Made by a program: the position numbers and the translations under genes. The notes below the pieces were generated by a model. The model saw only the letters and a program-made list of their open reading frames with translations. It was not told the DNA's origin and ran no database searches. Below, piece after piece: positions 15,955 through 24,476 of a DNA stretch of 64,000 bases. Position 1 is the stretch's first letter; each line of letters opens with the position of its first letter. Where the stretch lies: NCBI RefSeq assembly GCF_014648995.1, contig NZ_BMSE01000007.1, forward strand, positions 186,001-250,000, given 5' to 3'. Source of the stretch: Streptomyces massasporeus (GTDB lineage: Bacteria > Actinomycetota > Actinomycetes > Streptomycetales > Streptomycetaceae).

Positions 15955-17472
15955 ATGGGCGAAGAACAGCAGGTCAGCAGCTCATACTGGCTCGAGACCG
16001 CACCGGACGGCCACCACCCGGCACTGGACGGGGATCTGGGCGTCGACGTGGCCGTGATCGGCGCCGGGATCGCCGGCCTGAGCACGGCGTGGGAGCTGAC
16101 GCGCGCCGGGCGGAGCGTGGCCGTGCTGGAGGCCGGACGGGTCGCGGCCGGCGTCACCGGGCACACCACCGCCAAGGTCACCGCGCTGCACACGCTCGTC
16201 TACGACAAGCTGCGGCGCACCCGCGGCCCCGAGGGCGCTCGGCTCTACGCCCGTTCCCAGTCCGAGGCGATCGGGCACGCGGCCCGGATCGCGGAGGAAC
16301 TGGGCGTCGACTGCGAGTGGGAGACGAGGAGCGCCTACACCTACGCGCGCGACCCGGGCCGGGTGGCGCAACTGCGCGCCGAGGCGGAGGCCGCGGCCGA
16401 GGCCGGGCTGCCCGCCTCGTTCGTGACGGAGACCGGGCTGCCCTTCCCCGTGGCGGGCGCCGTCGAGGTCACCGGGCAGGCCCAGTTCCATCCGCGCAAG
16501 TACCTGCTGGCCCTCGCCGCCGACCTGGTCGAACGCGGCGGGCGGATCTTCGAGAACACCACCGTCCTGGGCCTGGACGAGGGCGAGCCGTGCAGGCTGT
16601 CGACCGCGACCGGGGCGACCGTCCGGGCCCGGGACGTCGTCGTCGCGACGCACTACCCGATCTTCGACCGGGCCCTGCTGTTCGCCCGTCTGTCCACGCG
16701 CCGCGAACTGGTCGTCGCCGGGACGATCCCCGCCGGCCAGGACCCGGACGGCATGTTCATCACGCCCGACGAGGACACCCGCTCGGTGCGCACCGCGCCC
16801 CTCGAGGGCGACCGGCGGCTGCTCATCGTCACCGGTGAGCACTTCACTCCGGGCACCTCCGACCCGCGGGCCCGTCTCGAACGCCTCACCGCCTGGGCCA
16901 CCGGCCACTTCCCGGACCTGGAGGTCACCCACCGGTGGGCCACCCAGGACACCGAGCCCACGGACACCGTGCCGATGGTCGGCCCGCTGCACCCCGGCGC
17001 CCGGCACGCGTACGTGGCCACCGGCTTCGGCGGCTGGGGCATGACCGGCGGCATCATGGCCGGCCGGCTGCTGACCGCGCAGATCACGGGCGAGGAGTGC
17101 GAGTGGAGCGGGCTGTACGACCCGCGCCGGCTGAAGACCGCGGTGCGTGAGGCGCCTGCGTTGCTCAAGACGCAGGCCAAGGTCGCCGGGCACTTCGTGG
17201 GCGACCGGCTGCGGCCCTCCCCGCCGGTGGAGTCCCTGCCGCCCGGCGAGGGCGCCGTGGTCCGGGCCGACGGCCACCGGGTCGCGGTGTACCGGGACGA
17301 GGACGGCGGCCTCCACGCCGTCTCCGCCCGCTGCACCCACCTGGGCTGCCTGGTCGACTTCAACGCCGCCGAACGTGCCTGGGAGTGCCCCTGCCACGGC
17401 TCCCGCTTCGACACCGACGGCAAGGTGATCCAGGGCCCGGCGACCAAACCCCTGGAACAGCGGGACCTCTGA
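15955..17472 (+). CDS. FAD-dependent oxidoreductase fused to a Rieske [2Fe-2S] domain
   Basis: 505 residues. The N-terminal DAO-type FAD domain has the dinucleotide motif VAVIGAGIAGLSTAWEL near residues 30-46, with GFGGWGMTGG near the end of the flavin fold. The C-terminal Rieske domain has C460-H462 (CTHLGC) and C478-H481 (CPCH), with C465 and C480 placed for the stabilising disulfide. The family (glycine/D-amino-acid oxidase fused to Rieske) is common in Bacillus and Streptomyces; the substrate is not established. It is divergent from the ArsR gene with an 84-base gap that also holds the ArsR promoter. Confidence 0.9.
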   Translation: MGEEQQVSSSYWLETAPDGHHPALDGDLGVDVAVIGAGIAGLSTAWELTRAGRSVAVLEAGRVAAGVTGHTTAKVTALHTLVYDKLRRTRGPEGARLYARSQSEAIGHAARIAEELGVDCEWETRSAYTYARDPGRVAQLRAEAEAAAEAGLPASFVTETGLPFPVAGAVEVTGQAQFHPRKYLLALAADLVERGGRIFENTTVLGLDEGEPCRLSTATGATVRARDVVVATHYPIFDRALLFARLSTRRELVVAGTIPAGQDPDGMFITPDEDTRSVRTAPLEGDRRLLIVTGEHFTPGTSDPRARLERLTAWATGHFPDLEVTHRWATQDTEPTDTVPMVGPLHPGARHAYVATGFGGWGMTGGIMAGRLLTAQITGEECEWSGLYDPRRLKTAVREAPALLKTQAKVAGHFVGDRLRPSPPVESLPPGEGAVVRADGHRVAVYRDEDGGLHAVSARCTHLGCLVDFNAAERAWECPCHGSRFDTDGKVIQGPATKPLEQRDL

Positions 17473-17500
17473 CGGCTCGCCCCGGACCTACGCTGGACGT

Positions 17501-17680
17501 ATGAGCGACGACGACTACTGCCTGATCGACGCGACCAGGCCGCCCGTGGCGGACGGGCCGCCGTACGCGGAGTGCGTGCTGTGCCGGGAGCCGACGGAGC
17601 ACCCCGAGTCGTACAAGGGCATCACGCTCTGCCCCGTCTGCGAGTGGCAGGAGGCGCAGCGCACCGCCTGTTCAGGGTGA
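17501..17680 (+). CDS. Small zinc-ribbon-like protein (59 residues)
   Basis: The ATG at 17501 opens a 59-residue frame beginning MSDDDYCLIDATRPPV. It contains two Cys-x2-Cys knuckles, ECVLCREP and LCPVCEW, about 20 residues apart, which would bind one zinc. TACGCT (17489-17494) lies 6 bases before the ATG and there is no ribosome site, so the message is probably leaderless. The last 9 bases overlap the convergent permease gene. No partner or function is known to me. Confidence 0.7.
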   Translation: MSDDDYCLIDATRPPVADGPPYAECVLCREPTEHPESYKGITLCPVCEWQEAQRTACSG

Positions 17681-18343
17681 TCTGCGGGAGGCCAGCGCAC
17701 CGGCCAGGGCCAGCGCTGCGGCCATGACCAGGGCCGCGGCGGCCAGGGGCAGCAGCGGCAGCGGGACGGTGCCCCGCTGCGAGCCGGTCACCAGGCCCTG
17801 CACGGCCGCCTGGGCGGGTGAGCCGGTGGCCACCAGGGACAGCAGCGCCGCGAGCAGCAGGGCGAGGACGGCCCGGCCCGGCGACCGCAGCAGGGGCCTG
17901 CTGGTGAGCGCCCCGACGGCCGTGCCGAGCAGGGCGCAGGCCAGGGCGGCGAGCAGCCCTGCCCCGCAGGCGGCGGCGAGCGGCACCCGGGTGCTGTGGT
18001 CCGAGGCGACCGGGTCGCTGAGCAGCGTCACCACCAGGATCGCGAGCGTGCCGAGGGCCGTCGCACCGGCAAGGGCGACCAGCAGACAGGCCACATGAGC
18101 TCGCCCGGGCCCTGCGGCCGCGGCCACACAGCCACGGGCGGCGTCGGGTTCGCCCGTGACGCAGACGCGCGCCAGCCAGGCGGCGACGGGCAGCAGGGCG
18201 GCGGCCGTGTACCCGAGGGAGTCGAGCACCGGCTGCCCGGCCTGGATGCTGATCGCGAGGAAGGCCGCGTAGAGCAGAAACGGGGGCAGCCAGCGCTGCG
18301 ACCTCAGCAGCAGGGCGGCGTGGTAGCGCATCAGGGCGGTCAC
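17672..18343 (-). CDS. ABC transporter membrane protein (probable permease)
   Basis: 223 residues with about six hydrophobic segments (e.g. WLPPFLLYAAFLAISIQAG, LLVALAGATALGTLAILVVTLL, AVLALLLAALLSLVATG, LLPLAAAALVMAAALALAGAL). No family signature is recognisable beyond ABC-2-like membrane subunits. It starts 19 bases after the ABC ATPase stop on the same strand, so the two likely form one small exporter of unknown substrate. Confidence 0.75.
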   Translation of the reverse strand: MTALMRYHAALLLRSQRWLPPFLLYAAFLAISIQAGQPVLDSLGYTAAALLPVAAWLARVCVTGEPDAARGCVAAAAGPGRAHVACLLVALAGATALGTLAILVVTLLSDPVASDHSTRVPLAAACGAGLLAALACALLGTAVGALTSRPLLRSPGRAVLALLLAALLSLVATGSPAQAAVQGLVTGSQRGTVPLPLLPLAAAALVMAAALALAGALASRRSP

Positions 18344-18362
18344 CGGCGGCTCCTGTGTGTGG

Positions 18363-19232
18363 TCATCCGTGCCGTCCCGGGGCCGCGGTCCGCGGTGTCA
18401 CGCTCACCACGTGCCAGGGCGGGCGGGCCGTCAGCAGGGTGCGGAGCAGGACGTCGGAGTGCGGGGCGGGGACGCGGAGGCGGTAGCGGCCCGGCCCGGT
18501 CTCCTCCGCCGAGGTGACCGTCCGGCGCACGTCCTCGGGCAGCCGTCCGTCCGGCGGGCCCTGCACCTCGACGAGCACGTGCGGACCGGACGCGTCCGGA
18601 GCCCGCGAGGGCTCCTGCCGGACGACGCCCGCATCGCGCACGGCGTACGTCGCGTCGGGCAGGCCCGCGAGGCGGCGCGGGTCGTGGTCGACGAAGACCA
18701 CGGATCCGCCGGCCGCCGTGCGTTCGGCGACCGCGCGCTCCAGCTCGGCGCGGGCCGCGGTGTCCAGACCGGTCCACGCCTCGTCCAGCACCAGCAGCTC
18801 GGGCTCCCCCAGCAGGGCCTGGGCGACCGCGACCTTCTGGCTGCTGCCCTTCGACAGCCGGGCCATCGGCGTCTCGGCGTACGCGGCGGCGCCGAGGCGC
18901 TCCAGCCATTCCCCGGCGGCCCGGGCGGCCGTCGCCCGGGGCAGGCCGTGCACGGTGCCGAGGTGGGTGAGGTAGCCGGCGGCGGTGAAGGGCAGGGCCG
19001 GCGGGAACCGCTCGGGGACGTACGCCGTGCGCGGCCGGCCGGTGACGCGGCCCTCGCTGAGGGCGTCGATGCCGGCGAGCAGCCGCAGCAGCGTGGACTT
19101 GCCACTGCCGTTGGCGCCCTCGATGCGGACGAGCCGTCCCGGAGCCACCGTCAGGTCGACACCGCGCAGCACCCAGGGCCCCCGCAGTCCGTAGCGGCGG
19201 CCCGCGTCGCGCAGGCACAGGTCGGGTCGCAT
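18363..19232 (-). CDS. ABC transporter ATP-binding protein
   Basis: 289 residues from the ATG at 19232. Walker A IEGANGSGKSTLLRLLAG, signature-like LSKGSSQKVAVAQALLG, Walker B LLVLDEAWTGLD and the switch histidine in VVFVDHDPRR are present. The signature reads LSKGS rather than LSGGQ. A C-terminal extension of about 80 residues (HVLVEVQGPPDGRLPEDV) resembles the accessory domain of ABC-2-type exporters. It is co-transcribed with the downstream permease. Confidence 0.93.
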   Translation of the reverse strand: MRPDLCLRDAGRRYGLRGPWVLRGVDLTVAPGRLVRIEGANGSGKSTLLRLLAGIDALSEGRVTGRPRTAYVPERFPPALPFTAAGYLTHLGTVHGLPRATAARAAGEWLERLGAAAYAETPMARLSKGSSQKVAVAQALLGEPELLVLDEAWTGLDTAARAELERAVAERTAAGGSVVFVDHDPRRLAGLPDATYAVRDAGVVRQEPSRAPDASGPHVLVEVQGPPDGRLPEDVRRTVTSAEETGPGRYRLRVPAPHSDVLLRTLLTARPPWHVVSVTPRTAAPGRHG

Positions 19233-19274
19233 GCGGCCATCCTGCACGATCTCCCGGCTGGCACACTGGGTTTC

Positions 19275-20036
19275 GTGAGCGAAGACCCGACGCCCGTGAG
19301 CGACAGTCCCTTCCGGTCCGAACCCTCGGCGCGCGACGAGGCACCGCAGTTCGTGCTGCCGCTGGTCGTGCGGATCGAGAAGACGGAGCCGCCGGCGCGC
19401 ACGGACGCGCTGGAGACGTCCGCTCGGGCCGTGCTGACGATCCTGGCCGACGAGCGGTCGGCCGGCGAGGGCGAGTGGGCCGGGGCGATGCGGGACTGGC
19501 AGGACGCCCGGATCCGCAAGGTGGTGCGGCGGGCACGGGGCGCGGAGTGGCGGCGTGCCGAGGCGCTGCCCGGCATCACGGTCACCGGCAAGTCGGCCGA
19601 GGTGCGGGTCTTCCCGCCCGTCCCGCTGGACGGCTGGCCCAAGGACCTGGCCAGGCTCCAGGTGTCCGGCACCGATCTCGACGACCCGGAGCCGCCGGTG
19701 GACGCGGACCCCACCGCCCCAGTGCTGTGGCTGAACCCCGACCTCGGCATGTCGGCCGGCAAGGCCATGGCCCAGGCCGGGCACGCCGCACAACTGGCCT
19801 GGTGGGAGCTGTCCGACGAGGAGCGGACCGCCTGGCGCGACGCGGGGTTCCCGCTCGCCGTCCGGACGGCCGAGGCGGCCCGCTGGTCCGAACTGACCGG
19901 CATCGGGCTTCCGTTGGTGCGCGACGCGGGGTTCACGGAGATCGCGCCCGGCTCGTGCACGGTCGTCGCGGACCACCCGGTGCTGCGCCGGGAGCCGCAC
20001 GGGTCCGGCCGCGCGGCGTCCACCCGTTCGCAGTAG
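19275..20036 (+). CDS. Peptidyl-tRNA hydrolase, PTH2-type family
   Basis: 253 residues from a GTG. The C-terminal half carries the PTH2 signature NPDLGMSAGKAMAQAGHAAQ with the conserved Lys and His, then LPLVRDAGFTEIAPGSCTVVA. The N-terminal 120 residues are an extra region not found in archaeal or eukaryotic PTH2. The fold would cleave peptidyl-tRNA, but streptomycetes also have the essential Pth1, so the cellular role is open. It is divergent from the ABC exporter genes. Confidence 0.8.
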   Translation: MSEDPTPVSDSPFRSEPSARDEAPQFVLPLVVRIEKTEPPARTDALETSARAVLTILADERSAGEGEWAGAMRDWQDARIRKVVRRARGAEWRRAEALPGITVTGKSAEVRVFPPVPLDGWPKDLARLQVSGTDLDDPEPPVDADPTAPVLWLNPDLGMSAGKAMAQAGHAAQLAWWELSDEERTAWRDAGFPLAVRTAEAARWSELTGIGLPLVRDAGFTEIAPGSCTVVADHPVLRREPHGSGRAASTRSQ

Positions 20037-20104
20037 CCGCGGGCGCGCCGGTCCCGGGTGAGTGCTCCAGTGGGGTTACCAGCCACCCGACCCAGGAGGC
20101 AGCC

Positions 20105-20566
20105 ATGACCAGCGCCGCGCCCCCTCCCCCCGCCCCGCCGGCCCCCGGCGACCGGACGCCCGGCGGCTCCGGTTCAGGTGGTTCCGGCGACCCGTGGGCG
20201 GCCGGGGGGCTCGTCCTCGGGGGTGTCCTGATGGTCGTCTACGGCCTCTTCGCCGTGCTCCAGGGCATCGCGGCGATCGCCGGCGACGAGGTGTACACGA
20301 GCTTCGGCCAGTACTCCTTCGCGTTCGACCTGACCGCGTGGGGCTGGATCCATGTGATCGTCGGCGTGCTCGTGGTGGTGGCCGGGCTCGGCCTGTTCAC
20401 CGGAGCCGACTGGGCCCGGGTCGCGAGCGCGATCGTGGTCGGTCTGGCGCTGATCGCGAACTTCCTCTGGCTGCCGTACCAGCCGTTCTGGTCGATCATC
20501 ATGATCGTGACCGGCCTGTTCGTCCTCTGGTCGGTGTTCAACTACCGCTCCTCACGCCCGGTGTAG
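20105..20566 (+). CDS. Four-helix membrane protein, hypothetical (DUF7144-like)
   Basis: 153 residues; CAGGAGG precedes the ATG. A Pro/Gly-rich N-terminus (about 28 residues) is followed by four hydrophobic helices: GGLVLGGVLMVVYGLFAVLQGIA, WGWIHVIVGVLVVVAGLGLF, VASAIVVGLALIANFLWLP and FWSIIMIVTGLFVLWSVF. Repeated actinobacterial membrane proteins of this type are common and functionally uncharacterised. Convergent with the ion channel gene, 16 bases apart. Confidence 0.8.
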   Translation: MTSAAPPPPAPPAPGDRTPGGSGSGGSGDPWAAGGLVLGGVLMVVYGLFAVLQGIAAIAGDEVYTSFGQYSFAFDLTAWGWIHVIVGVLVVVAGLGLFTGADWARVASAIVVGLALIANFLWLPYQPFWSIIMIVTGLFVLWSVFNYRSSRPV

Positions 20567-20582
20567 CACCTCCCCCGGCCGG

Positions 20583-21155
20583 TCAGGACGGCGGCGGGCG
20601 CCGGTCGCGCTCGGCGACCACGCTGTGCAGCCGGCGGGTCAGCGCGGTGGCCGCCGCCGTGAGGAAGACGAACGTGTACACGACCTGAGCGACGGTCACC
20701 AACCGGGCCTCCTGTCCGCGCGGGGTGATGTCGCCGTAGCCGACGGTCGCCAGCGTGACGACGGTGAAGTACAGCGCGTCGACCCGGGTGTGCAGGCCGG
20801 TGAACTGGCCCGGCTGCCGGGCGAGTGCGTAGTAGCCGGACGAGAAGACCAGCACGGCCAGGCACATCAGCATCGAGATCATGATGCCCGAGCGGGCCTG
20901 CGGCCTCTCCAGCACGATGTCGCGCACGTGGCGCAGCAGCAGCGCGGCGACGAGCGCCAGGCAGATCACGAACAGCGGCCAGCCGAGCCAGGGCCGGTCG
21001 GCGCCGAGCCCTTCCAGCGGCAGCAGGAAGTAGGCCGTACCGGCCGCCACGAGCAGGGCTCCGGCCCCGATCCGCAGCCGGCGCAGACCGGCCGGCCCCG
21101 ATTCCGGTTCCCGCTTGCGCGCGGGGTGGCGGGGCTGCTCGCTGCCTTCGGGCAT
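20583..21155 (-). CDS. Two-pore-helix potassium channel-like protein
   Basis: 190 residues. The K+ selectivity filter TVGYGD is at residues 137-142 in the context LYFTVVTLATVGYGDITP. Hydrophobic helices lie at about 30-45, 57-75, 91-110 and 150-172, so there are two extra N-terminal helices before the pore unit. There is no RCK or cyclic-nucleotide domain. It likely conducts K+ across the cytoplasmic membrane; gating is unknown. Confidence 0.88.
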   Translation of the reverse strand: MPEGSEQPRHPARKREPESGPAGLRRLRIGAGALLVAAGTAYFLLPLEGLGADRPWLGWPLFVICLALVAALLLRHVRDIVLERPQARSGIMISMLMCLAVLVFSSGYYALARQPGQFTGLHTRVDALYFTVVTLATVGYGDITPRGQEARLVTVAQVVYTFVFLTAAATALTRRLHSVVAERDRRPPPS

Positions 21156-21337
21156 GGGTCCGGTCTATGCCGAATAGGGGCGAGACACGACCTTTGTACG
21201 TCCGTCGGTGGGGGCGGGGAGCGGGACCCGCAAACCTCAAATGTTGCTCTGAAGGAGGGCGGGGCGCGGTTCGGGCGCCGGCGGCTGGGCCATACCCCCC
21301 TCACGTTCGAGGAACGGGTCGGGTGGAGGAGGGGACG

Positions 21338-22930
21338 ATGGAGCGACTGGGGACGGGCATCGGGTGGCGGCCGGAGATCGCGGACGCCGTGGAGCGGATG
21401 CCGGGGATCGACTGGGTCGAGGCGGTGGCCGAGAACGTCTGCCCCGGCCATCTGCCCGACTCGCTGCGTCGGCTGCGCGAGCGCGGCGTCACCGTGGTGC
21501 CGCACGGCGTCTCGCTCGGCCTCGGGGGCGCGGACCGGCCCGACGCGGGACGGCTGACCACGCTGGCCGAGCGCGCCGAGGCGCTGGGCTCCCCGCTGGT
21601 CACCGAGCACATCGCGTTCGTACGGGCGGGCGGGCCGCTGACGGCGTCCCCGCACCTGGAGGCGGGCCATCTGCTGCCCGTCCCGCGGACCCGGGACGCC
21701 CTGGACGTCCTGTGCGAGAACGTACGGATCGCGCAGGACGCGCTGCCGGTGCCGCTGGCCGTCGAGAACATCGCCGCGCTGATCTGCTGGCCGGGCGAGG
21801 AGATGACGGAGGGCCAGTTCCTCTACGACCTCGCCGACCGCACGGGTGTCCGCCTCCTCATCGACGTCGCCAACCTGCACACCAACCACGTCAACCGCGG
21901 CGAGGACCCCTCCAAGGCCCTCGCGGAGCTCCCGTTGGAGGCCATCGCCTACGTCCATGTCGCGGGCGGTGTCGAACGCGACGGCGTCTGGCACGACAGC
22001 CACGCCCACCCGGTCCCCCGGCCGGTCCTGGACATCCTCACGGACCTCGCCTCCCGCGTCTCGCCTCCGGGTGTCCTCCTGGAACGGGACGAGAACTTCC
22101 CGGAACCGGCGGAGCTGGAGAACGAGCTGAGCGCGATCCGCCGGGCACTGGAGGCCGGAGCCGTCGAACGCGTGAAGACGGAACTCCGCTCGGCCGCCGG
22201 TGCGACTGCCGCGCGGCGGACGGAGCCCGAGGGCGTCGGGGCCGGGCTGTTCGGGGAGGCGGGCGCCGCACGGCAGGAGCCCACCCGCGGCGGCGACGGT
22301 GAACTGCTCGGGGCTGCCGCCCTCGGACTGCCGAGCGAGGCCCGGGGCGGGGACGGTGAGCCGTCCGTCGGGGTCCGGGCCACGCGGCGGGAGGGCGCCC
22401 GGGGTGCCCGGGGCCAGGCACCGGCAGGGGCCGGAGCCGCACGGCGGGGCGATGAGACCGGGGCGGCCGGGGCGACACGGGGCGCCTTCGGCCTGCCCCC
22501 TCAAGAGGGTGCCGACGAGGCCCGGCAGCGGCTCGGGCTGGCGCAGGCGGCGCTGCTGTCGGCGCTGGTCGCGGGGACGCCCGTGCCCGAGGGGTTCGAC
22601 CGGGCGCGGGTCGGTGTGCAGGCGCGGGCGCTCGCCGCCAAGCGGGCGGACGTCGTGGCGAAGGTCGCCCCCGAACTGCCGGTGATCCTCGGGGAGGAGT
22701 ACCGCACGGCGTTCCTCGGTTACGCCCAGACCCACCCGATGACCGACGGCTACCGGCGTGACGCCCTCACCTTCGCCGAGCACCTGCTGTCCACCGGGCG
22801 CCCCGGGGACACGCGGGCGCGGCGGGAGCTGCGGGAGTGGTGGCTGGAGCGGTCGGGCCCGAAGCCGCGTTCCCGGCGGTCCGTCCGCCGGCTGGCCCAC
22901 GCCACGCGCAGGGCCCTGTCACGGCGTTGA
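21338..22930 (+). CDS. DUF692 (MNIO) multinuclear-iron enzyme with C-terminal extension
   Basis: 530 residues from the ATG at 21338 (GGAGGAGGGG upstream). Residues 1 to about 285 form the DUF692 TIM-barrel. Candidate iron ligands are in VVPHGVSLGLGG, LVTEHIAF, AVENIAAL, LLIDVANLHTN, YVHVAGG, WHDSHAHPVP and LLERDENFP. A Gly/Ala/Arg-rich linker (about 290-390) joins a helical C-terminal domain (about 395-530) with the segment GEEYRTAFLGYAQTHP. DUF692 proteins (MbnB, ChrH, bufferin maturases) modify cysteines of ribosomal peptides using iron and oxygen, usually with a partner protein; the fused C-terminal domain may be that partner. I found no obvious Cys-rich precursor gene beside it. Confidence 0.88.
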   Translation: MERLGTGIGWRPEIADAVERMPGIDWVEAVAENVCPGHLPDSLRRLRERGVTVVPHGVSLGLGGADRPDAGRLTTLAERAEALGSPLVTEHIAFVRAGGPLTASPHLEAGHLLPVPRTRDALDVLCENVRIAQDALPVPLAVENIAALICWPGEEMTEGQFLYDLADRTGVRLLIDVANLHTNHVNRGEDPSKALAELPLEAIAYVHVAGGVERDGVWHDSHAHPVPRPVLDILTDLASRVSPPGVLLERDENFPEPAELENELSAIRRALEAGAVERVKTELRSAAGATAARRTEPEGVGAGLFGEAGAARQEPTRGGDGELLGAAALGLPSEARGGDGEPSVGVRATRREGARGARGQAPAGAGAARRGDETGAAGATRGAFGLPPQEGADEARQRLGLAQAALLSALVAGTPVPEGFDRARVGVQARALAAKRADVVAKVAPELPVILGEEYRTAFLGYAQTHPMTDGYRRDALTFAEHLLSTGRPGDTRARRELREWWLERSGPKPRSRRSVRRLAHATRRALSRR

Positions 22931-22934
22931 CGGC

Positions 22935-22961
22935 CGAGGGGCCCGGATCCCGGGCCCCTCG
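22935..22961. terminator. Bidirectional terminator hairpin
   Basis: Perfect 12-bp arms (CGAGGGGCCCGG at 22935-22946; reverse complement at 22950-22961) with a 3-base loop, between the convergent DUF692 and permease genes. Confidence 0.7.
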
Positions 22962-22970
22962 CTCCTCGTC

Positions 22971-24476
22971 TCACGTCTGCCGGGGAGGAGAATCACCGGA
23001 CATCGAACCGGTCTTCTTCTCCGGCACGGCGTCACCCGCCGGCGCCTCACCCCGGCCGTAGTGGTGCGTCGTGAACATGTAGATCAGGCCCGTCCCCAGC
23101 ACCACGCCGCCGCACAACAGGACGATCCAGTTCTCCCACCAGGACTTCTCCGGGCTGCGGGCCCAGCAGATGTTGATGATGGCGAGGATGCCGTAGGCCA
23201 GCGCGGCGATGTTCACCGTCAGGCCCCAGCGGCCCAGGGTGAACTCCCCCGTCGGTTTCCAGCCCTTGAGCCGGGCGCGCAGCGCGGCCAGGACCACCAT
23301 CTGGAACGAGCCGTAGATGCCGAGGATCGCGAACGAGACGATGTTGGTGAGGGCGTCCTCGGAGAGCAGTGAGGCGAAGGCGATGATCAGCGGCACCACC
23401 GCGGACACGAACAGCGCCCAGCTCGGCACCGCACGGGCGTGGACGAACCGCCGCAGCAGCCGGTATCCGACGATCATCTCGTCCCGGGCGTAGGAGTAGA
23501 TGAGCCGCCCGGCCGCGGCCTGGAGGCTGATCGTGCAGGACAGGAAGGAGATCAGCACCACGGCCATCACCAGCCTCGCCCCGGTCTCGCCCATGGCGTC
23601 GTACAGCACGTCCACCACCGGGTCGGCCTGCTCGCCCGAGATGATCGCGTTGAAGTCCGTGACCGACAGCAGCAGTGACATGCAGGTGAACGTGGCCGCC
23701 GCGCCGCCGATGTAGATGGTGCGGCGCATCGCGCGGGGGATGACCCGGCCCGGGTGGGCGACCTCCTCGGCGGTGTCGCCGCACGCCTCGAAGCCGTAGT
23801 ACTGGTAGAGGCCGATGATGCCGGCTGCCAGGAACGCCGGCAGGTAGGAGCCGTCTCCCTCGACGCCGTAGGTGTCGAAGATGACGCCGAGGCCGTGGTG
23901 ACGGTGGGTGGCCAGCAGGTAGACGCCGACGACGAGGGCGCCGATGAGCTCGCCGGCGAAACCGATGAGCGCCGCCGCCGACAGTGCCTTGGTGCCCATG
24001 TAGTTGATGAGGATGGCGACGACGATGAGCACGGCGGTGCACAGCACGGTGGTGTGCACGGTGGCTCTGAAGCCGAAGAGGATGGCGATGTAGGGGCCGG
24101 CGCCGTAGGCGACGGAGGTGATGGTCACCAGCAGCGCCCACATGTACACCCAGCCGGTCATCCACGCCCAGCGCTTGCCCCACAGCCGCCGGGCCCAGGG
24201 GTAGACACCGCCCGCGATCGGGTACTGGGCGACGATCTCGCCGAAGATCAGCGCGACGAGGAACTGGCCGCAGCCGGCGACCAGGAACGCCCAGATCATC
24301 GGCGGTCCGCCGTCGGCGATCGCGATGCCGAAGAGCGTGTAGGTGCCCACCACCGGGGAGAGGTAGGTGAAGCCGAGGGCGAAGTTGGCCCAGGGGCCCA
24401 TGTCCTTGCGGAACTCGGAGCCCGGCTCCCCGGAGGGCACGCCGGACGCCGGCGCTGGGGGCTGCGTACCGGTCAC
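22971..24476 (-). CDS. APC-superfamily amino-acid or choline/amine permease
   Basis: 501 residues from a GTG at 24476. About twelve membrane helices, with the conserved APC start FALGFTYLSPVVGTYTLFG, the motif YPIAGGVYPWARRLWGKRWAWMTG in substance, and QYYGFEACGDTAEEVAHP in helix 6. Its start codon overlaps the stop of the GMC oxidoreductase gene (GTGA), so it is the last gene of the betB-betA-permease operon. That linkage suggests it imports choline or a related amine for oxidation to glycine betaine. BetT-type BCCT transporters are the usual choice; here an APC-type protein takes the position. Confidence 0.87.
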   Translation of the reverse strand: MTGTQPPAPASGVPSGEPGSEFRKDMGPWANFALGFTYLSPVVGTYTLFGIAIADGGPPMIWAFLVAGCGQFLVALIFGEIVAQYPIAGGVYPWARRLWGKRWAWMTGWVYMWALLVTITSVAYGAGPYIAILFGFRATVHTTVLCTAVLIVVAILINYMGTKALSAAALIGFAGELIGALVVGVYLLATHRHHGLGVIFDTYGVEGDGSYLPAFLAAGIIGLYQYYGFEACGDTAEEVAHPGRVIPRAMRRTIYIGGAAATFTCMSLLLSVTDFNAIISGEQADPVVDVLYDAMGETGARLVMAVVLISFLSCTISLQAAAGRLIYSYARDEMIVGYRLLRRFVHARAVPSWALFVSAVVPLIIAFASLLSEDALTNIVSFAILGIYGSFQMVVLAALRARLKGWKPTGEFTLGRWGLTVNIAALAYGILAIINICWARSPEKSWWENWIVLLCGGVVLGTGLIYMFTTHHYGRGEAPAGDAVPEKKTGSMSGDSPPRQT

